A DNA stretch of 64,000 bases from Curtobacterium sp. ZW137 (GCF_003762905.1 NZ_RJKS01000003.1:124001-188000); one strand, 5' to 3'. Positions 43,948-53,232 are shown, counted from the first letter of the stretch. Notes: generated from the letters alone by a model not told the origin. A program made the numbers and translations.

Positions 43948-44504
43948 CGGTACGCCTGCTGGAGCACGACGACCTGCTCGGACCCGTCCCCCTCGACGTG
44001 CTCGGCGCCCACGGCCCGCCACTTCTCGGCGAGCTGCCACATCTCGTCGCCGAGCTGTGCGAGCTCGGACACGGTCAGGCGCATCACCCGGTCGGAGCTG
44101 CTGCCGGCCGCCACCCACTCGCGCCCGTAGGTCGCCGCCCGGTCGATGTAGGCCTCGAAGTTGGCAGCGTACGTCCGGGCAACGGCACGGTCGAGCGCGC
44201 TCACCGCCAGTGCCCGCTCGGGGTCGTCGAGCGCGTCCTCGAGGTGCCACGACGACGACGCGTGCGCCGCCTGCCACCATCGTTCGCGACGGTCCGCCAC
44301 CGGCACGTCCGCCGGCTCGATGAACCCGGCACCGGCGAGCTTGCCGCAGTGGTAGCTGATCGTGCCGGGTGCTTCGTCGATGAGCTCGCCGAGCATCGCC
44401 GCCGTCTGCGGTCCGTTGGCCCGGAGGAGCCCCAGGATCCGCAGCCGAGTCGGGTGTGCGAGCGCCCGCATCTGTGCCGGGTCGTCGATCCGTCCGTCGT
44501 CCAT
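43932..44504 (-). CDS. ArsR-type regulator
   Basis: 190 aa. Winged helix of the ArsR/helix_turn_helix-20 kind: MRALAHPTRLRILGLLRANGPQTAAMLGELIDEAPGTISYHCGKLAGAGFIEPA. The longer helical C-terminal half is usual for this subgroup that controls MFS exporters. ATG at 44504 is 7 bases after TATCGT (44511-44516), so leaderless. A 30-bp dyad covers the -35 box. Operon with the MFS transporter. Confidence 0.9.
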
Positions 44505-44510
44505 GCCGCC

Positions 44511-44550
44511 ACGATAGGTCCACAAGACTCGTTGCGCAACACTTCTTGTG
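44511..44550 (-). promoter_or_regulatory. Promoter and 30-bp dyad of the ArsR gene
   Basis: Minus strand TTGCGC (44534-44539), 17 bases, TATCGT (44511-44516). Over the -35 is a dyad 44521-44550: CACAAGA at one end, TCTTGTG at the other, GTTGCGCAAC in the centre; 12 of 15 pairs match. Good candidate for ArsR autorepression. Confidence 0.65.
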
Positions 44551-44604
44551 TACGTTCGCACCGGAGGCTCGCCTCGCGTCGGACGGTCGCGGTACGGTCA
44601 CGGC

Positions 44605-45120
44605 ATGGCCAGGTGGATCGCACTGCTGCGCGGCGTCAACGTCAACGGGATCACGATCAGGTCGGCCGAGCTCCGCGCGCTCTTCGAGGAGCGCGGGTAC
44701 TCGGACGTCCGCACGGTCCTCGCCTCCGGGAACGTCGTCTTCGACAGCGACGCCACGAGCGCGACGCTCAAGGCCGACGTCGAGCAGGCACTCCGGGACC
44801 GCTTCGGGTACGACGCCTGGATCGTGCTGGTCCCGCACGACCGGCTCGCGGCGATCGTCGACGGGTTCCCGTTCGACTCCGCCCCGGACCGGCACGACTA
44901 CGTCCTGTTCGGCTCCGACGAGGCAGCACTCGACGACCTGCTCGCGGACCTCGAGCTCGACCCGGCGGTCGAGCAGGTCGCCCGCGGCCACGGCGTCGTG
45001 TCCTGGTCCTGCCCGAAGGGATCCAGCACCGACACCGTGTTCGCCAAGCGCGCCGGAGCCGCCCGGTTCAAGCGCACGACGACCACCCGCAACGTGAACA
45101 CGCTCCGGAAGCTGCTGTAG
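44605..45120 (+). CDS. DUF1697 family protein
   Basis: 171 aa. MARWIALLRGVNVNGITIRSAELRALFEERGYSDVRTVLASGNVVF is the clear family signature, and the end FKRTTTTRNVNTLRKLL is typical as well. Function unknown. ATG at 44605, 7 bases after TACGGT (44593-44598), so leaderless. Followed by palindrome A5. Confidence 0.94.
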   Translation: MARWIALLRGVNVNGITIRSAELRALFEERGYSDVRTVLASGNVVFDSDATSATLKADVEQALRDRFGYDAWIVLVPHDRLAAIVDGFPFDSAPDRHDYVLFGSDEAALDDLLADLELDPAVEQVARGHGVVSWSCPKGSSTDTVFAKRAGAARFKRTTTTRNVNTLRKLL

Positions 45121-45195
45121 GACCGACGCTGCCGGAGCGCCGGCGCGCCCGCGCGCTGTGCGGTCGCCTCGTCCCCGGGACCGACCCGATGCGCG

Positions 45196-45261
45196 GCCGC
45201 ACAACCGAAACCGGCCCGAACCACGGACGTCCGTGGCGCGAGCCGGTTTCCGTTGTGCGGC
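45196..45261. repeat. Family A palindromic element, copy A5
   Basis: Core 60 bp 45199-45258, centre GGAC|GTCC, extended by three more pairs to 45196-45261. About three mismatches lie in the middle arm. Outer GCACAACCGAAACCGG equals the family consensus. Located between the convergent DUF1697 and GH65 genes. Confidence 0.9.
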
Positions 45262-45274
45262 GCCGATCCGAGCT

Positions 45275-45306
45275 GCAGCCGCGCAGCCGCGCAGCCGCGC
45301 AGCCGC
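45275..45306. repeat. Four GCAGCCGC tandem repeats beside A5
   Basis: Exact 8-bp units at 45275, 45283, 45291 and 45299, 13 bp after palindrome A5 in the same intergenic gap. Confidence 0.9.
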
Positions 45307-45329
45307 GCGCGCCGCGCAAGCGCCCCGCG

Positions 45330-47840
45330 CTACGCGGTCGTCTCGTCCACCTCGAGTTCGCGCTCGAGCGAGATCGTCGGGATCGACGCCGTGATGACGG
45401 AACCGTCCGCCCGCAGCGTGCCCTGGATGTCGCTCGTCGTCGGCGCGTGCCCGGACATGCGCGGTCCGTGGTGCGGGATCGGCACGACCGTCGGCTCCCC
45501 GGATTCGATGTCGTAGGGCTGGTTGTGCACCCAGGCCGTGAACCCGGAGCCGGTCTCGACGGTGAACGTCATCTGCTCCTGCTCGAGGTCGACACGCACC
45601 CGCGAACCGCGCACGGTCAGCCGGTACGACAGCCGCTCCCACTCCTTCGGCAGACGCGGGTTGAACGACATCTTGCCGCCGTGGTCGCGCATGCCGCCGA
45701 ACCCGTTGACGAGCGCACCCCAGATCCCACCGGTCGAGGCGATGTGCACACCGTCGGTGGTGTTGCCGTGCAGGTCGGCCAGGTCGACGTAGAGCGCCGT
45801 GTTGAAGTACTGCTCGGCGAGCTCGTGGTACCCGACCTCGGCCGCCATGATCGACTGCACGACCGCGGACAGCGTCGAGTCGCCGGTGGTGAGCGCGTCG
45901 TAGTAGTCGAAGTCGCGGCGCTTCTCGGCCGGGGTGAACTCGTGCCCCTGCAGGAAGAGCGCGAGCACGACGTCCGCCTGCTTGAGCACCTGGAAGCGGT
46001 AGATCACCAGCGGGTGGTAGTGGAGCAGCAGCGGACGCTTGGACTCCGGCGTGTTCTCGAGGTCCCAGAGCTCCTTGTCCAGGAACTGGGCGTCCTGCGG
46101 GTGGATCCCACGGTGCGGGTCGAAGGGGATCTCCATCGACTCCGCCGCACGCTCCCAGTCCACGACCTCGGTCTCGCTGAGACCGGTCCGGCGGACCATC
46201 CGGGCGTACTCCTCGGGGTCGTCGACCGCGAGCTCACGCGTGGCGTTGACCGCGAACCACAGGTTCGCGCGCGCCATCACGTTCGTGTACATGTTGTCGT
46301 CGACGACCGTCGTGTACTCGTCCGGGCCGGTGACGCCGTCGATGTGGAACTTCTGGTCGCCGTTGGACCGCCAGAAGCCGAGGTCTTCCCACAGGCGGGC
46401 GGTCTCGACGAGGATGTCGATCGCCCCGCGCTTCAGGAACTCGGTGTCGCCGGACGCCCGCACGTACTGCATGAGCGCATGCGCGATGTCCGCGTCGATG
46501 TGGTACTGCGCGGTTCCGGCGGCGTAGTAGGCGCTCGACTCCTCGCCGTTGATGGTCCGCCAGGGGAACAGCGCGCCGTGCTGGTTCAGCTCACGGGCAC
46601 GCGCACGTGCCGCGTCGAGCATGTTGTAGCGGAAGCGGAGCGCGTTCCGGGCGACGATCGGCGCCGTGTAGCTCAGGAACGGCAGGACGTAGATCTCCAT
46701 GTCCCAGAAGTAGTGGCCGCCGTAGCCGGAACCGGTGACGCCCTTCGCCGCGATGCCGTGGCCGTCGGTGCGCGCCGTCGCCTGCGCGAGCATGAAGAGG
46801 TTCCAGCGCACCGCCTGCTGGATCTCCGGCTGCCCGGCGACCTCGACGTCGCTGCGCGACCAGTAGTCGTCCATCCACGTGCGCTGCTTGGCGAAGGTCT
46901 CCTCGACCGTCTCGGCACGTGCACGGTCCAGCGTGCGGTCGCAGCGGTCCGCGAGCTCTCGCGCCGGCACCCCGCGGGAGGTGTGGTAGACCACGTTCTT
47001 GGTCAGCCGGATCGGTCGGCCGGCCTTCGCCTGCACCCGGTAGACGTGCTTGGCGAGGTCGTCCTCGATGGAGGAGGACTCGTCCCACGTGTTGTCGGTC
47101 TCGATGCGGTGCTCGACGCCGACGCAGATCGTCATACCCGAGGTCGCCGCCTGGTACCCGAGGAGGGACCGGCTGCCGGAGTTCCGCTTCAGGCGGGGCT
47201 CGAGCACACGGTCGGTGAACGTCTCGGCCTTGCGCGGGTCGAACGCGTTCGCCGCCGCGCGCATGCCGGCGTGGTACTCGTCGACGACGTCCTGGCGGTT
47301 GAGGATCTGGCTCGACAGCAGGATCGACGCGTCGTGGTCGAGCATCGTCACCTCGTAGTCGATGACGGCGAGGTGCCGGTCGGTGAACGAGACGAGGCGG
47401 CGGGAGCGGATGAGCACCCCCTTGCCGGACGGCGTCGACCACTCGGTCTCCCGCAGCAGGTACCCGCCACGGAAGTCGAGTCGCCGGGTGTGCCGCAGGA
47501 TGTCCGCCTCGGCGAGGACCAGCGGCTCGTCGTCGACGTACAGCCGGATGACCTTGGCGTCGGGCGCGTTGATGATCGTCTGCCCGGTCTTGGCGAACCC
47601 GAACGCGTCTTCGGCGTGCCGGATCGGCCAGGTCTCGTGGAAGCCGTTGATGTACGTGCCGTACTGCACGCCGCCGCGACCTTCGTCGAGGTTGCCGCGC
47701 AGGCCGAGGTAGCCGTTGCCGACCGCGAAGTTCGTCTCCGCGACGCCCTGCTGGTCGGGCGCGTACTCGGTCTCGACGAGTGCCCACTCGTCGACCGGGT
47801 ACCGGACGCGGTCGAGGGGGTCCGAGGTGATGGGGTTCAT
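45330..47840 (-). CDS. GH65 disaccharide phosphorylase (maltose/trehalose/kojibiose type)
   Basis: 836 aa. Splits a glucose disaccharide with phosphate to beta-glucose-1-phosphate. Three parts: N-terminal beta-sandwich, (alpha/alpha)6 barrel with GSGYGGHYFWDMEIYVLPF, and the catalytic Glu508 in VTGPDEYT, then a C-terminal beta-sheet domain. Exact disaccharide cannot be read. A beta-phosphoglucomutase gene lies 67 bp upstream in the same direction, completing the route to glucose-6-phosphate. ATG at 47840 with GGAG upstream. Confidence 0.94.
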   Translation of the reverse strand: MNPITSDPLDRVRYPVDEWALVETEYAPDQQGVAETNFAVGNGYLGLRGNLDEGRGGVQYGTYINGFHETWPIRHAEDAFGFAKTGQTIINAPDAKVIRLYVDDEPLVLAEADILRHTRRLDFRGGYLLRETEWSTPSGKGVLIRSRRLVSFTDRHLAVIDYEVTMLDHDASILLSSQILNRQDVVDEYHAGMRAAANAFDPRKAETFTDRVLEPRLKRNSGSRSLLGYQAATSGMTICVGVEHRIETDNTWDESSSIEDDLAKHVYRVQAKAGRPIRLTKNVVYHTSRGVPARELADRCDRTLDRARAETVEETFAKQRTWMDDYWSRSDVEVAGQPEIQQAVRWNLFMLAQATARTDGHGIAAKGVTGSGYGGHYFWDMEIYVLPFLSYTAPIVARNALRFRYNMLDAARARARELNQHGALFPWRTINGEESSAYYAAGTAQYHIDADIAHALMQYVRASGDTEFLKRGAIDILVETARLWEDLGFWRSNGDQKFHIDGVTGPDEYTTVVDDNMYTNVMARANLWFAVNATRELAVDDPEEYARMVRRTGLSETEVVDWERAAESMEIPFDPHRGIHPQDAQFLDKELWDLENTPESKRPLLLHYHPLVIYRFQVLKQADVVLALFLQGHEFTPAEKRRDFDYYDALTTGDSTLSAVVQSIMAAEVGYHELAEQYFNTALYVDLADLHGNTTDGVHIASTGGIWGALVNGFGGMRDHGGKMSFNPRLPKEWERLSYRLTVRGSRVRVDLEQEQMTFTVETGSGFTAWVHNQPYDIESGEPTVVPIPHHGPRMSGHAPTTSDIQGTLRADGSVITASIPTISLERELEVDETTA

Positions 47841-47907
47841 GGGGCTCCGTGGGAAGGGAGAGCGGTCAGGAACGGCCTGGAGGCACGGATCGTGCCCGGC
47901 GGGTCGT

Positions 47908-48675
47908 CTACGTCGTCAGCGTGGCGGGCTGGGGGAGGTCGGGGACGAGGTCGGCGAGGTCCGTCACGACGACGTCCGCCCCGTTCGCGAGGAGGTCGTC
48001 GGCACCGGCGCCGCGGTCGACGCCGATCACGAGCCCGAAGGCACCGTTCCGGCCGGCGGCCACGCCACTCGTCGCGTCCTCGACGACGACGCACTCGGCG
48101 GCGGTCAGGCCGAAGCGGCTCGCCGCGTCGAGGTAGGTGTCCGGTGCGGGCTTGCCCGCGAGCCCGTCTTCCCGCGCGACGAGGCCGTCGACGATGACCG
48201 GGAAGCGTTCCAGGATCCCCGCGGTGCGGAGGACCTGCTTGGCGTTCGCGGAACTCGAGACGACCGCGACCGACAGGCCGGCGTCGGTGGCCGCCGTGAG
48301 GAAGCGCAACGAGCCCGGGTAGGCCTCGACGCCGTGCTCGGACAGCTCGGCGGTGAACTCGGCGTTCTTCCGGTTGCCGAGCCCGCACACCGTGTCGTCG
48401 TCGGGGCCGTCGTCCGGCGTGCCCTGCGGCAGGTCGATGCCACGCGAGTCGAGCAGCGAGCGGACGCCGTCGTAGCGGGGCTTGCCGTCGATGTACGCGA
48501 AGTAGTCCTGCTCCGTGTAGGGAGCGACACCGTGCGCAGCGAGGTACGGCGTGAACAGCCGGCTCCACGCGCGCATGTGGACGTCGGCGGTCGGCGTCAG
48601 GACCCCGTCGAGGTCGAAGAGCAGGGCACGGGCATCCGCGAGGCGCGCAGGAGCCCGACGGTCAGACGACGTCAT
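47908..48675 (-). CDS. Beta-phosphoglucomutase family hydrolase
   Basis: 255 aa. LFDLDGVLTPTADVHMRAW is HAD motif I with both aspartates, AVVSSSANAKQVL motif II, GKPAPDTYLDA the lysine loop and CVVVEDATSGVAAGRNG motif IV. Turns beta-glucose-1-phosphate into glucose-6-phosphate. ATG at 48675 has GGAAGG seven bases upstream; GTG at 48681 is less likely. Paired with GH65 as in many maltose/trehalose phosphorolysis operons. Confidence 0.92.
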   Translation of the reverse strand: MTSSDRRAPARLADARALLFDLDGVLTPTADVHMRAWSRLFTPYLAAHGVAPYTEQDYFAYIDGKPRYDGVRSLLDSRGIDLPQGTPDDGPDDDTVCGLGNRKNAEFTAELSEHGVEAYPGSLRFLTAATDAGLSVAVVSSSANAKQVLRTAGILERFPVIVDGLVAREDGLAGKPAPDTYLDAASRFGLTAAECVVVEDATSGVAAGRNGAFGLVIGVDRGAGADDLLANGADVVVTDLADLVPDLPQPATLTT

Positions 48676-48848
48676 GGACACACCTTCCAGGGAGTGGTGT
48701 CGTACGAGTGCTGCGCCCGAGTCTAGGACCGCTCCAGGCAGCGCGTCGCACCCCGACGCACCCCTGTGGAGAGTTCACCGGGAGGTCGGCCCGGCTGTGA
48801 GGACGTGCAGTCCACGACCGGTTCGCTCGTCGTGACGAAGGGGACACG

Positions 48849-50219
48849 ATGACCACCGACACCACGGACCGGGCCGCTGACGCGCAGGGGTCCAAGCTCC
48901 GGCAGGCGATCACCGGGCCACTGCTCTACCTGTTCATCCTCGGGGACGTGCTGGGCGCGGGGATCTACGCCCTGATGGGCACGCTCTCCGGCGACGTCGG
49001 TGGGGCGCTCTGGGCACCGCTCGTGCTCGCGCTGCTGCTCGCGCTGCTGACCGCGGGCTCCTACGCCGAACTCGTCACGAAGTACCCGAAGGCCGGCGGT
49101 GCCGCGGTGTTCGCGGAGCGGGCCTACAAGGTGCCGATGGTGTCGTTCCTCGTCGGGTTCTGCATGCTCGCAGCGGGCGTCACGAGTGCGGCCGGCCTGT
49201 CGCTCGCGTTCGCCGGCGACTACCTCGGCACCTTCGTCGACCTGCCGCCGGTACCCGCCGCGATCGTCTTCCTCGCGCTCATCGCGTGCCTGAACGCGCG
49301 CGGGATCTCGGACTCCCTGAAGAGCAACGTGGTGATGACGATCATCGAGGTGTCCGGCCTGGTGATCGTGATCGTGGCGGTCGCCGTGATGATGGGCGGC
49401 GGGGGCGGCGACGTCGCGCGGATCGGCGAGTTCCCGTCCGGGGCGAACCCCGCGCTGGCCACGCTCAGCGCCGCGATCGTGGCGTACTACTCCTTCGTCG
49501 GCTTCGAGACCTCGGCGAACGTGGCCGAGGAGGTCCGCGAGCCCCGGAAGGTGTACCCGAGGGCACTCTTCGGCGCGCTCGCCACGGCCGGGGTCGTCTA
49601 CGTCCTGGTCGGGTTGGCGAGCGCCATCGCCCTGCCTGCGTCGGAGCTCGGCGAGTCGTCCGGGCCGCTGCTCCAGGTGGTGGCGGCGACCGGTGTGCCG
49701 ATCCCGGACTGGGTGTTCAGCCTGATCGCCCTGGTCGCCGTCGCGAACGGAGCGCTCCTGACGATGATCATGGCGAGCCGCGTGACCTACGGGATGGCCG
49801 AGCAGCGTCTGCTCCCGGTGGTGCTCGGCAAGGTGCTGCCGAACCGGAAGACCCCCTGGACCGCGATCGTCGCGACGACCGTCGTCGCGATGCTGCTCAC
49901 GCTCGTCGGCGACGTCGGCACGCTCGCCGAGACCGTCGTGCTCCTGCTGCTGTTCGTGTTCATCAGCACGAACGTCGCGGTGCTCGTGCTCCGGCGCGAC
50001 CACGTCGAGCACGACCACTTCCGGGTCTGGACGTTCGTGCCCGTGCTCGGCGTCGCGTCGTGCGTCCTGCTGCTCACCCAGCAGAGCGGTCAGGTCTGGC
50101 TCTACGCCGCGATGCTGCTCGCGGTCGGCGTGGTGCTGTACCTGGTCGCCCGGCTCACCGGGGGCCGGCGGAGCGGCGGCAGGCGGACCGACGACCGCCC
50201 GGGATCCCCCACGGCGTAG
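48849..50219 (+). CDS. APC-superfamily amino-acid permease
   Basis: 456 aa, about 12 helices. LLYLFILGDVLGAGIYALMG gives the helix 1 GxG loop; YYSFVGFETSANVAEEVREPRKVYPRALF is the helix 6 motif. Short basic tail. Amino acid unknown. ATG at 48849 follows CGAAGGGGACACG. The stop TAG also begins the -10 box of the next gene. Confidence 0.92.
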   Translation: MTTDTTDRAADAQGSKLRQAITGPLLYLFILGDVLGAGIYALMGTLSGDVGGALWAPLVLALLLALLTAGSYAELVTKYPKAGGAAVFAERAYKVPMVSFLVGFCMLAAGVTSAAGLSLAFAGDYLGTFVDLPPVPAAIVFLALIACLNARGISDSLKSNVVMTIIEVSGLVIVIVAVAVMMGGGGGDVARIGEFPSGANPALATLSAAIVAYYSFVGFETSANVAEEVREPRKVYPRALFGALATAGVVYVLVGLASAIALPASELGESSGPLLQVVAATGVPIPDWVFSLIALVAVANGALLTMIMASRVTYGMAEQRLLPVVLGKVLPNRKTPWTAIVATTVVAMLLTLVGDVGTLAETVVLLLLFVFISTNVAVLVLRRDHVEHDHFRVWTFVPVLGVASCVLLLTQQSGQVWLYAAMLLAVGVVLYLVARLTGGRRSGGRRTDDRPGSPTA

Positions 50220-50229
50220 CGTCGTCCTC

Positions 50230-50697
50230 GTGCCAGAGACGATCCGGATCCGCGCCGTCGCAGTCGCCCTGCGCGGAGCCGACGTGCTGGTCGTCCGCCG
50301 TCACCGTGACGACCGTTCGTACGCCGTCCTGCCGGGCGGCGGGGTGGAGGCGGGCGAGACACCGCAGCAGGCGTGCGTCCGGGAACTCCACGAGGAGACC
50401 GGCCTGACGGGCGTGCCCGAGCAGCTCCTGCCGGTCGGGGTCGACCGCGACGCTCCGGCCGTGTACTTCCGTGTCCGGGTCGACGACGGCACCCCGGCCA
50501 TGCCCGCAGACTCCCCGGAGGCGCAGCGGGTGACCGATCGGAACCGCTACGAGCCGGCGTGGGTACCGGTCGCCGACCTCGACCGCATCGGGCTCGTGCC
50601 CGACCGCGCCCGGAGGGCCGTCGGGCTCGCGGTCGAGGGGCTCAGCGGAGGCCGGCCGCCCGGATCCCCTCGACCCACCGCTCGACCGCAGCGCTGA
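50230..50697 (+). CDS. Nudix hydrolase
   Basis: 155 aa. The Nudix box GGGVEAGETPQQACVRELHEETGL (residues 37-60) is complete, so pyrophosphatase activity is expected; substrate unknown. GTG at 50230 is 8 bases after TAGCGT (50217-50222), which includes the permease stop codon. The last 56 bases overlap the convergent hydrolase, beyond the Nudix fold. Confidence 0.9.
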   Translation: MPETIRIRAVAVALRGADVLVVRRHRDDRSYAVLPGGGVEAGETPQQACVRELHEETGLTGVPEQLLPVGVDRDAPAVYFRVRVDDGTPAMPADSPEAQRVTDRNRYEPAWVPVADLDRIGLVPDRARRAVGLAVEGLSGGRPPGSPRPTARPQR

Positions 50698-51385
50698 TCT
50701 GCGCGCGGGCGTCCGCCCGGGAGATCGTCGCGGTGCCGTCACCCGGCTGCGCGCCGTAGGCACCGAAGTCGGCGTGGTTCGAGCCCTGGATCTCGGTCAT
50801 CGTCGCGTCCGCCGGCAGCTCGTGCCGCGCCGCGGCGACCTTCTCCGGCGTGGAGAGCCCGTCGCGCGACCCGGAGACGCTCAGCACGTCCAGGTCCGTC
50901 CCGGACAGGTCGTTCGCGCAGTAGCTCCCGAGGAGCAGCAGTCCGGCCACGCCCGGGTCGTCGGCCAGCTGGCACGCGCGGACCCCGCCGAGCGAGTGCC
51001 CGCCGACGGCCCAGGTCTGCACGGACGGGGCGTGCGCCTCGAACGTGGACAGGGGGCGGAGGTCGAAGAACGCGAGGTGCAGCGTCGGCTTCGTGATGAC
51101 GACGGTCGTGCCGCTCGCGACCACCTGCCGGAACGTGGCCATGTAGGCGTACGGGTCGACCTTCGCGCCGGGGATGAACACGACCCCGACACCGTTCGCC
51201 GTGCCGGTCGGGGTCATCACGACCGAGTCGCCGGCGTCCCGCACGGCCACCCGGTCGTCCCGCCACACCTGCAGCGCTGCGGACCGGGTGCCTTGCATCA
51301 CGATGTTCGCCCACACCAGGAACACGATCACGACGACGAGCAGCACCGCCACGATCCAGGCGGTCCAACGCAGTGCTCGGTTCAT
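50642..51385 (-). CDS. Membrane-anchored alpha/beta hydrolase
   Basis: 247 aa. One N-terminal helix (WTAWIVAVLLVVVIVFLVWANIV) anchors an extracellular domain. GVVFIPGAKVDPYAYM is the oxyanion region, VGGHSLGGVRA the nucleophile serine, SGSRDGLSTPEK the acid and GSNHADFG the histidine. Family DUF/alpha-beta-hydrolase of actinobacteria. ATG at 51385 overlaps the upstream fusion gene stop as ATGA. Confidence 0.87.
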   Translation of the reverse strand: MNRALRWTAWIVAVLLVVVIVFLVWANIVMQGTRSAALQVWRDDRVAVRDAGDSVVMTPTGTANGVGVVFIPGAKVDPYAYMATFRQVVASGTTVVITKPTLHLAFFDLRPLSTFEAHAPSVQTWAVGGHSLGGVRACQLADDPGVAGLLLLGSYCANDLSGTDLDVLSVSGSRDGLSTPEKVAAARHELPADATMTEIQGSNHADFGAYGAQPGDGTATISRADARAQISAAVERWVEGIRAAGLR

Positions 51386-52458
51386 CGGGTCTCCTCCGGT
51401 CGTCGTGCGGTGACGGTCAGCCACCGTTCCTCGGCTCCTGGCGCGGTCGTCTCGCGGACGTCGACGTCGGTCCAGCCGGTCTCGGAGACCACCGACGCGA
51501 GCGCGTCGCCGGTCCAGTAGGTGAAGTGCCGGGGCCGGTCGAGCTTCCTGGTGCTCCAGTCCTCGCCGTCGCCGCGCTTCACGGTCGCGGCGAGCACGCC
51601 CCCGGGGACGACGGCCACGAACGCACGGCGGAGCACCCCGGGGAGTTCTTCGCGCCGGACGTGCAGCAGCACCGCGTTCGCGAAGACGGCGTCGTAGCCG
51701 CTGCCGAACACCCCGGTGCGGACGTCCAGCACCCGGGCGACGTGTCCGTCCTCGCGGAGCCGGTCGACGAAGGACCGGGCTCCGTCGGTCCGGTCCACGC
51801 GGAGCCCGGCGGCCTCCAGGGCGAGTGCGTCGCGTCCGGGGCCGGACCCGAGCTCGAGGACGCGTGCCCCCGGCGTGACGAGGCCGAGGAGATCGTCGAC
51901 GAGCCCGGCTCGGTGCCCGTCGGTCCGGTCCGCGTAGCGATCGGCAGCGCGCTCGTAGGTGTCGAGGGTGCGGTCGGTGGCGAGGTCCCGGCGCATGACG
52001 ACCTCGTGGCGGCCGGCCGGGAGCAGGTCACCGGGTTCGTCCGCGATCGTGAAGCCGTGGCGTTCGTACGTCCGCCGGGCGACGGTGTTGTCGGGCATCA
52101 CCGAGAGTTCGAGCTCGGCGGCCCCGACGCGTGCGGCCCAGCGGACGATCGCGTCGATGAGCAGTCCGGCGACGCCGCGTCCGCGGGCAGCCGGGTCGAC
52201 CCACATCGAGATGAGTTCGGCGCGGTCGCCGTCCCCCGGTGTCCCGCTCGCCATCCCCACCGCGCGGTCGCCGTCGAAGGCGACCAGGTCGAGCGCTCCC
52301 GGGATCGAGAGCCGTGTCCGCCAACGTTCCTCGGGCGCGTCGACCCAGTCGTGCAGCCGGGATCCGAACGCGTCGGGTGCATCGGCGAGTGCCGCCAGTC
52401 GTACCGGCCGCCACTCCCGCCAGTCGTCGGCGGTCAGGGCACGGAGCTCGATCGTCAC
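51382..52458 (-). CDS. GNAT acetyltransferase fused to SAM methyltransferase
   Basis: 358 aa. Residues 1-155: GNAT fold with acetyl-CoA loop WVDPAARGRGVAGLLIDA and NTVARRTYERHGF. Residues 165-358: methyltransferase with glycine loop VLELGSGPGRDALALE, acidic strand 2 (DRTDGARSFV), and YDAVFANAVLLHVRREELPGVLRRA. The fusion is unusual. Target unknown. GTG at 52458 with TAGCGT 7 bases upstream: leaderless. Coupled to the hydrolase downstream. Confidence 0.9.
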   Translation of the reverse strand: MTIELRALTADDWREWRPVRLAALADAPDAFGSRLHDWVDAPEERWRTRLSIPGALDLVAFDGDRAVGMASGTPGDGDRAELISMWVDPAARGRGVAGLLIDAIVRWAARVGAAELELSVMPDNTVARRTYERHGFTIADEPGDLLPAGRHEVVMRRDLATDRTLDTYERAADRYADRTDGHRAGLVDDLLGLVTPGARVLELGSGPGRDALALEAAGLRVDRTDGARSFVDRLREDGHVARVLDVRTGVFGSGYDAVFANAVLLHVRREELPGVLRRAFVAVVPGGVLAATVKRGDGEDWSTRKLDRPRHFTYWTGDALASVVSETGWTDVDVRETTAPGAEERWLTVTARRPEETR

Positions 52459-52503
52459 GCCCCGACGCTATCCCGTCCGTGCCGGAGATGCGGTCGCGCG
52501 CGG

Positions 52504-52567
52504 TTGCGCCCCGGGACGACCACCGCGCCCCGCTGTGACGGGGCGCGGTGTTCGGAACGGGGCGCGA
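52504..52567 (-). repeat. Family B element, copy B2, nested stems
   Basis: An outer stem (52501-52513 with 52558-52571, one bulge) encloses an inner 12-bp perfect stem (52521-52532 with 52539-52550). The sequence on the minus strand aligns with B1 at 48 of 64 positions without gaps. Because both half-repeats share GCGCCCCG, nested and interleaved pairings are both possible. Confidence 0.85.
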
Positions 52568-52582
52568 ACCGACCGCCAGCGC

Positions 52583-53221
52583 TCAGGACGCGACGGTCTC
52601 CTGGATCGCCGCGCGGATCTCCGCAGCGGCCGCGCCGACGTCCGACGCGCTGTAGATCGCGCTGCCGGCGACGGCGATCGTCGCCCCGGCCGCCTGGACG
52701 TCGGCGACCGTGGCCGCCGAGACGCCACCGGCGACGGAGAACGGCACACCGGAGGCCTTGCCCGCATCGAGGAGGGTGGAGAACGTGAAGCCGTCCTCGG
52801 CCTGCTCGTCCAGCCCGGCGTGCATCTCGACGAACTCGGCGCCGAGTGCGATGACCTCACGGGCACGGCCGGCCTTGTCGGCGACCCCGATGAGGTCGAC
52901 GACGACGCCCTTGCCGTGCTTCTGGGCGGCCTTCACCGCGCCGGCGATCGTGCTGTCCCCGGCGACACCGAGCACGGTGACGAGGTCGGCACCGGCGGCG
53001 AACGCGATGTCCGCCTCGAGCTCGCCGGCGTCCATCGTCTTGAGGTCGGCGAAGACGGTCTTGTCCGGGTGGGCTTCCTTGACCGCGGTGATCGCGGAGA
53101 GGCCGGCGCTCTTGATGAGCGGCGTGCCGAGCTCGAGGACGTCGACGTGCGGGGCGGCCGCGGCGGCGAGTTCGAGGGCGGCTTCGGTGGTCAGGGTGTC
53201 CATGGCGAACTGGAGCTGCAT
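52583..53221 (-). CDS. hxlA: 3-hexulose-6-phosphate synthase
   Basis: 212 aa. Adds formaldehyde to ribulose-5-phosphate, or runs in reverse to make pentose. The fold is a (beta/alpha)8 barrel of the OMP-decarboxylase type: FAMDTLTTEAALELA, VFADLKTMDAGELEADIAFAAGAD, GVVVDLIGV, EFVEMHAGLDEQ, FSVAGGVSAATVADV. ATG at 53221 with AAAGG is preferred; ATG at 53236 would overlap the hxlB stop. Coupled with hxlB. Confidence 0.93.
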   Translation of the reverse strand: MQLQFAMDTLTTEAALELAAAAAPHVDVLELGTPLIKSAGLSAITAVKEAHPDKTVFADLKTMDAGELEADIAFAAGADLVTVLGVAGDSTIAGAVKAAQKHGKGVVVDLIGVADKAGRAREVIALGAEFVEMHAGLDEQAEDGFTFSTLLDAGKASGVPFSVAGGVSAATVADVQAAGATIAVAGSAIYSASDVGAAAAEIRAAIQETVAS

Positions 53222-53232
53222 GAGGGTGCCTT

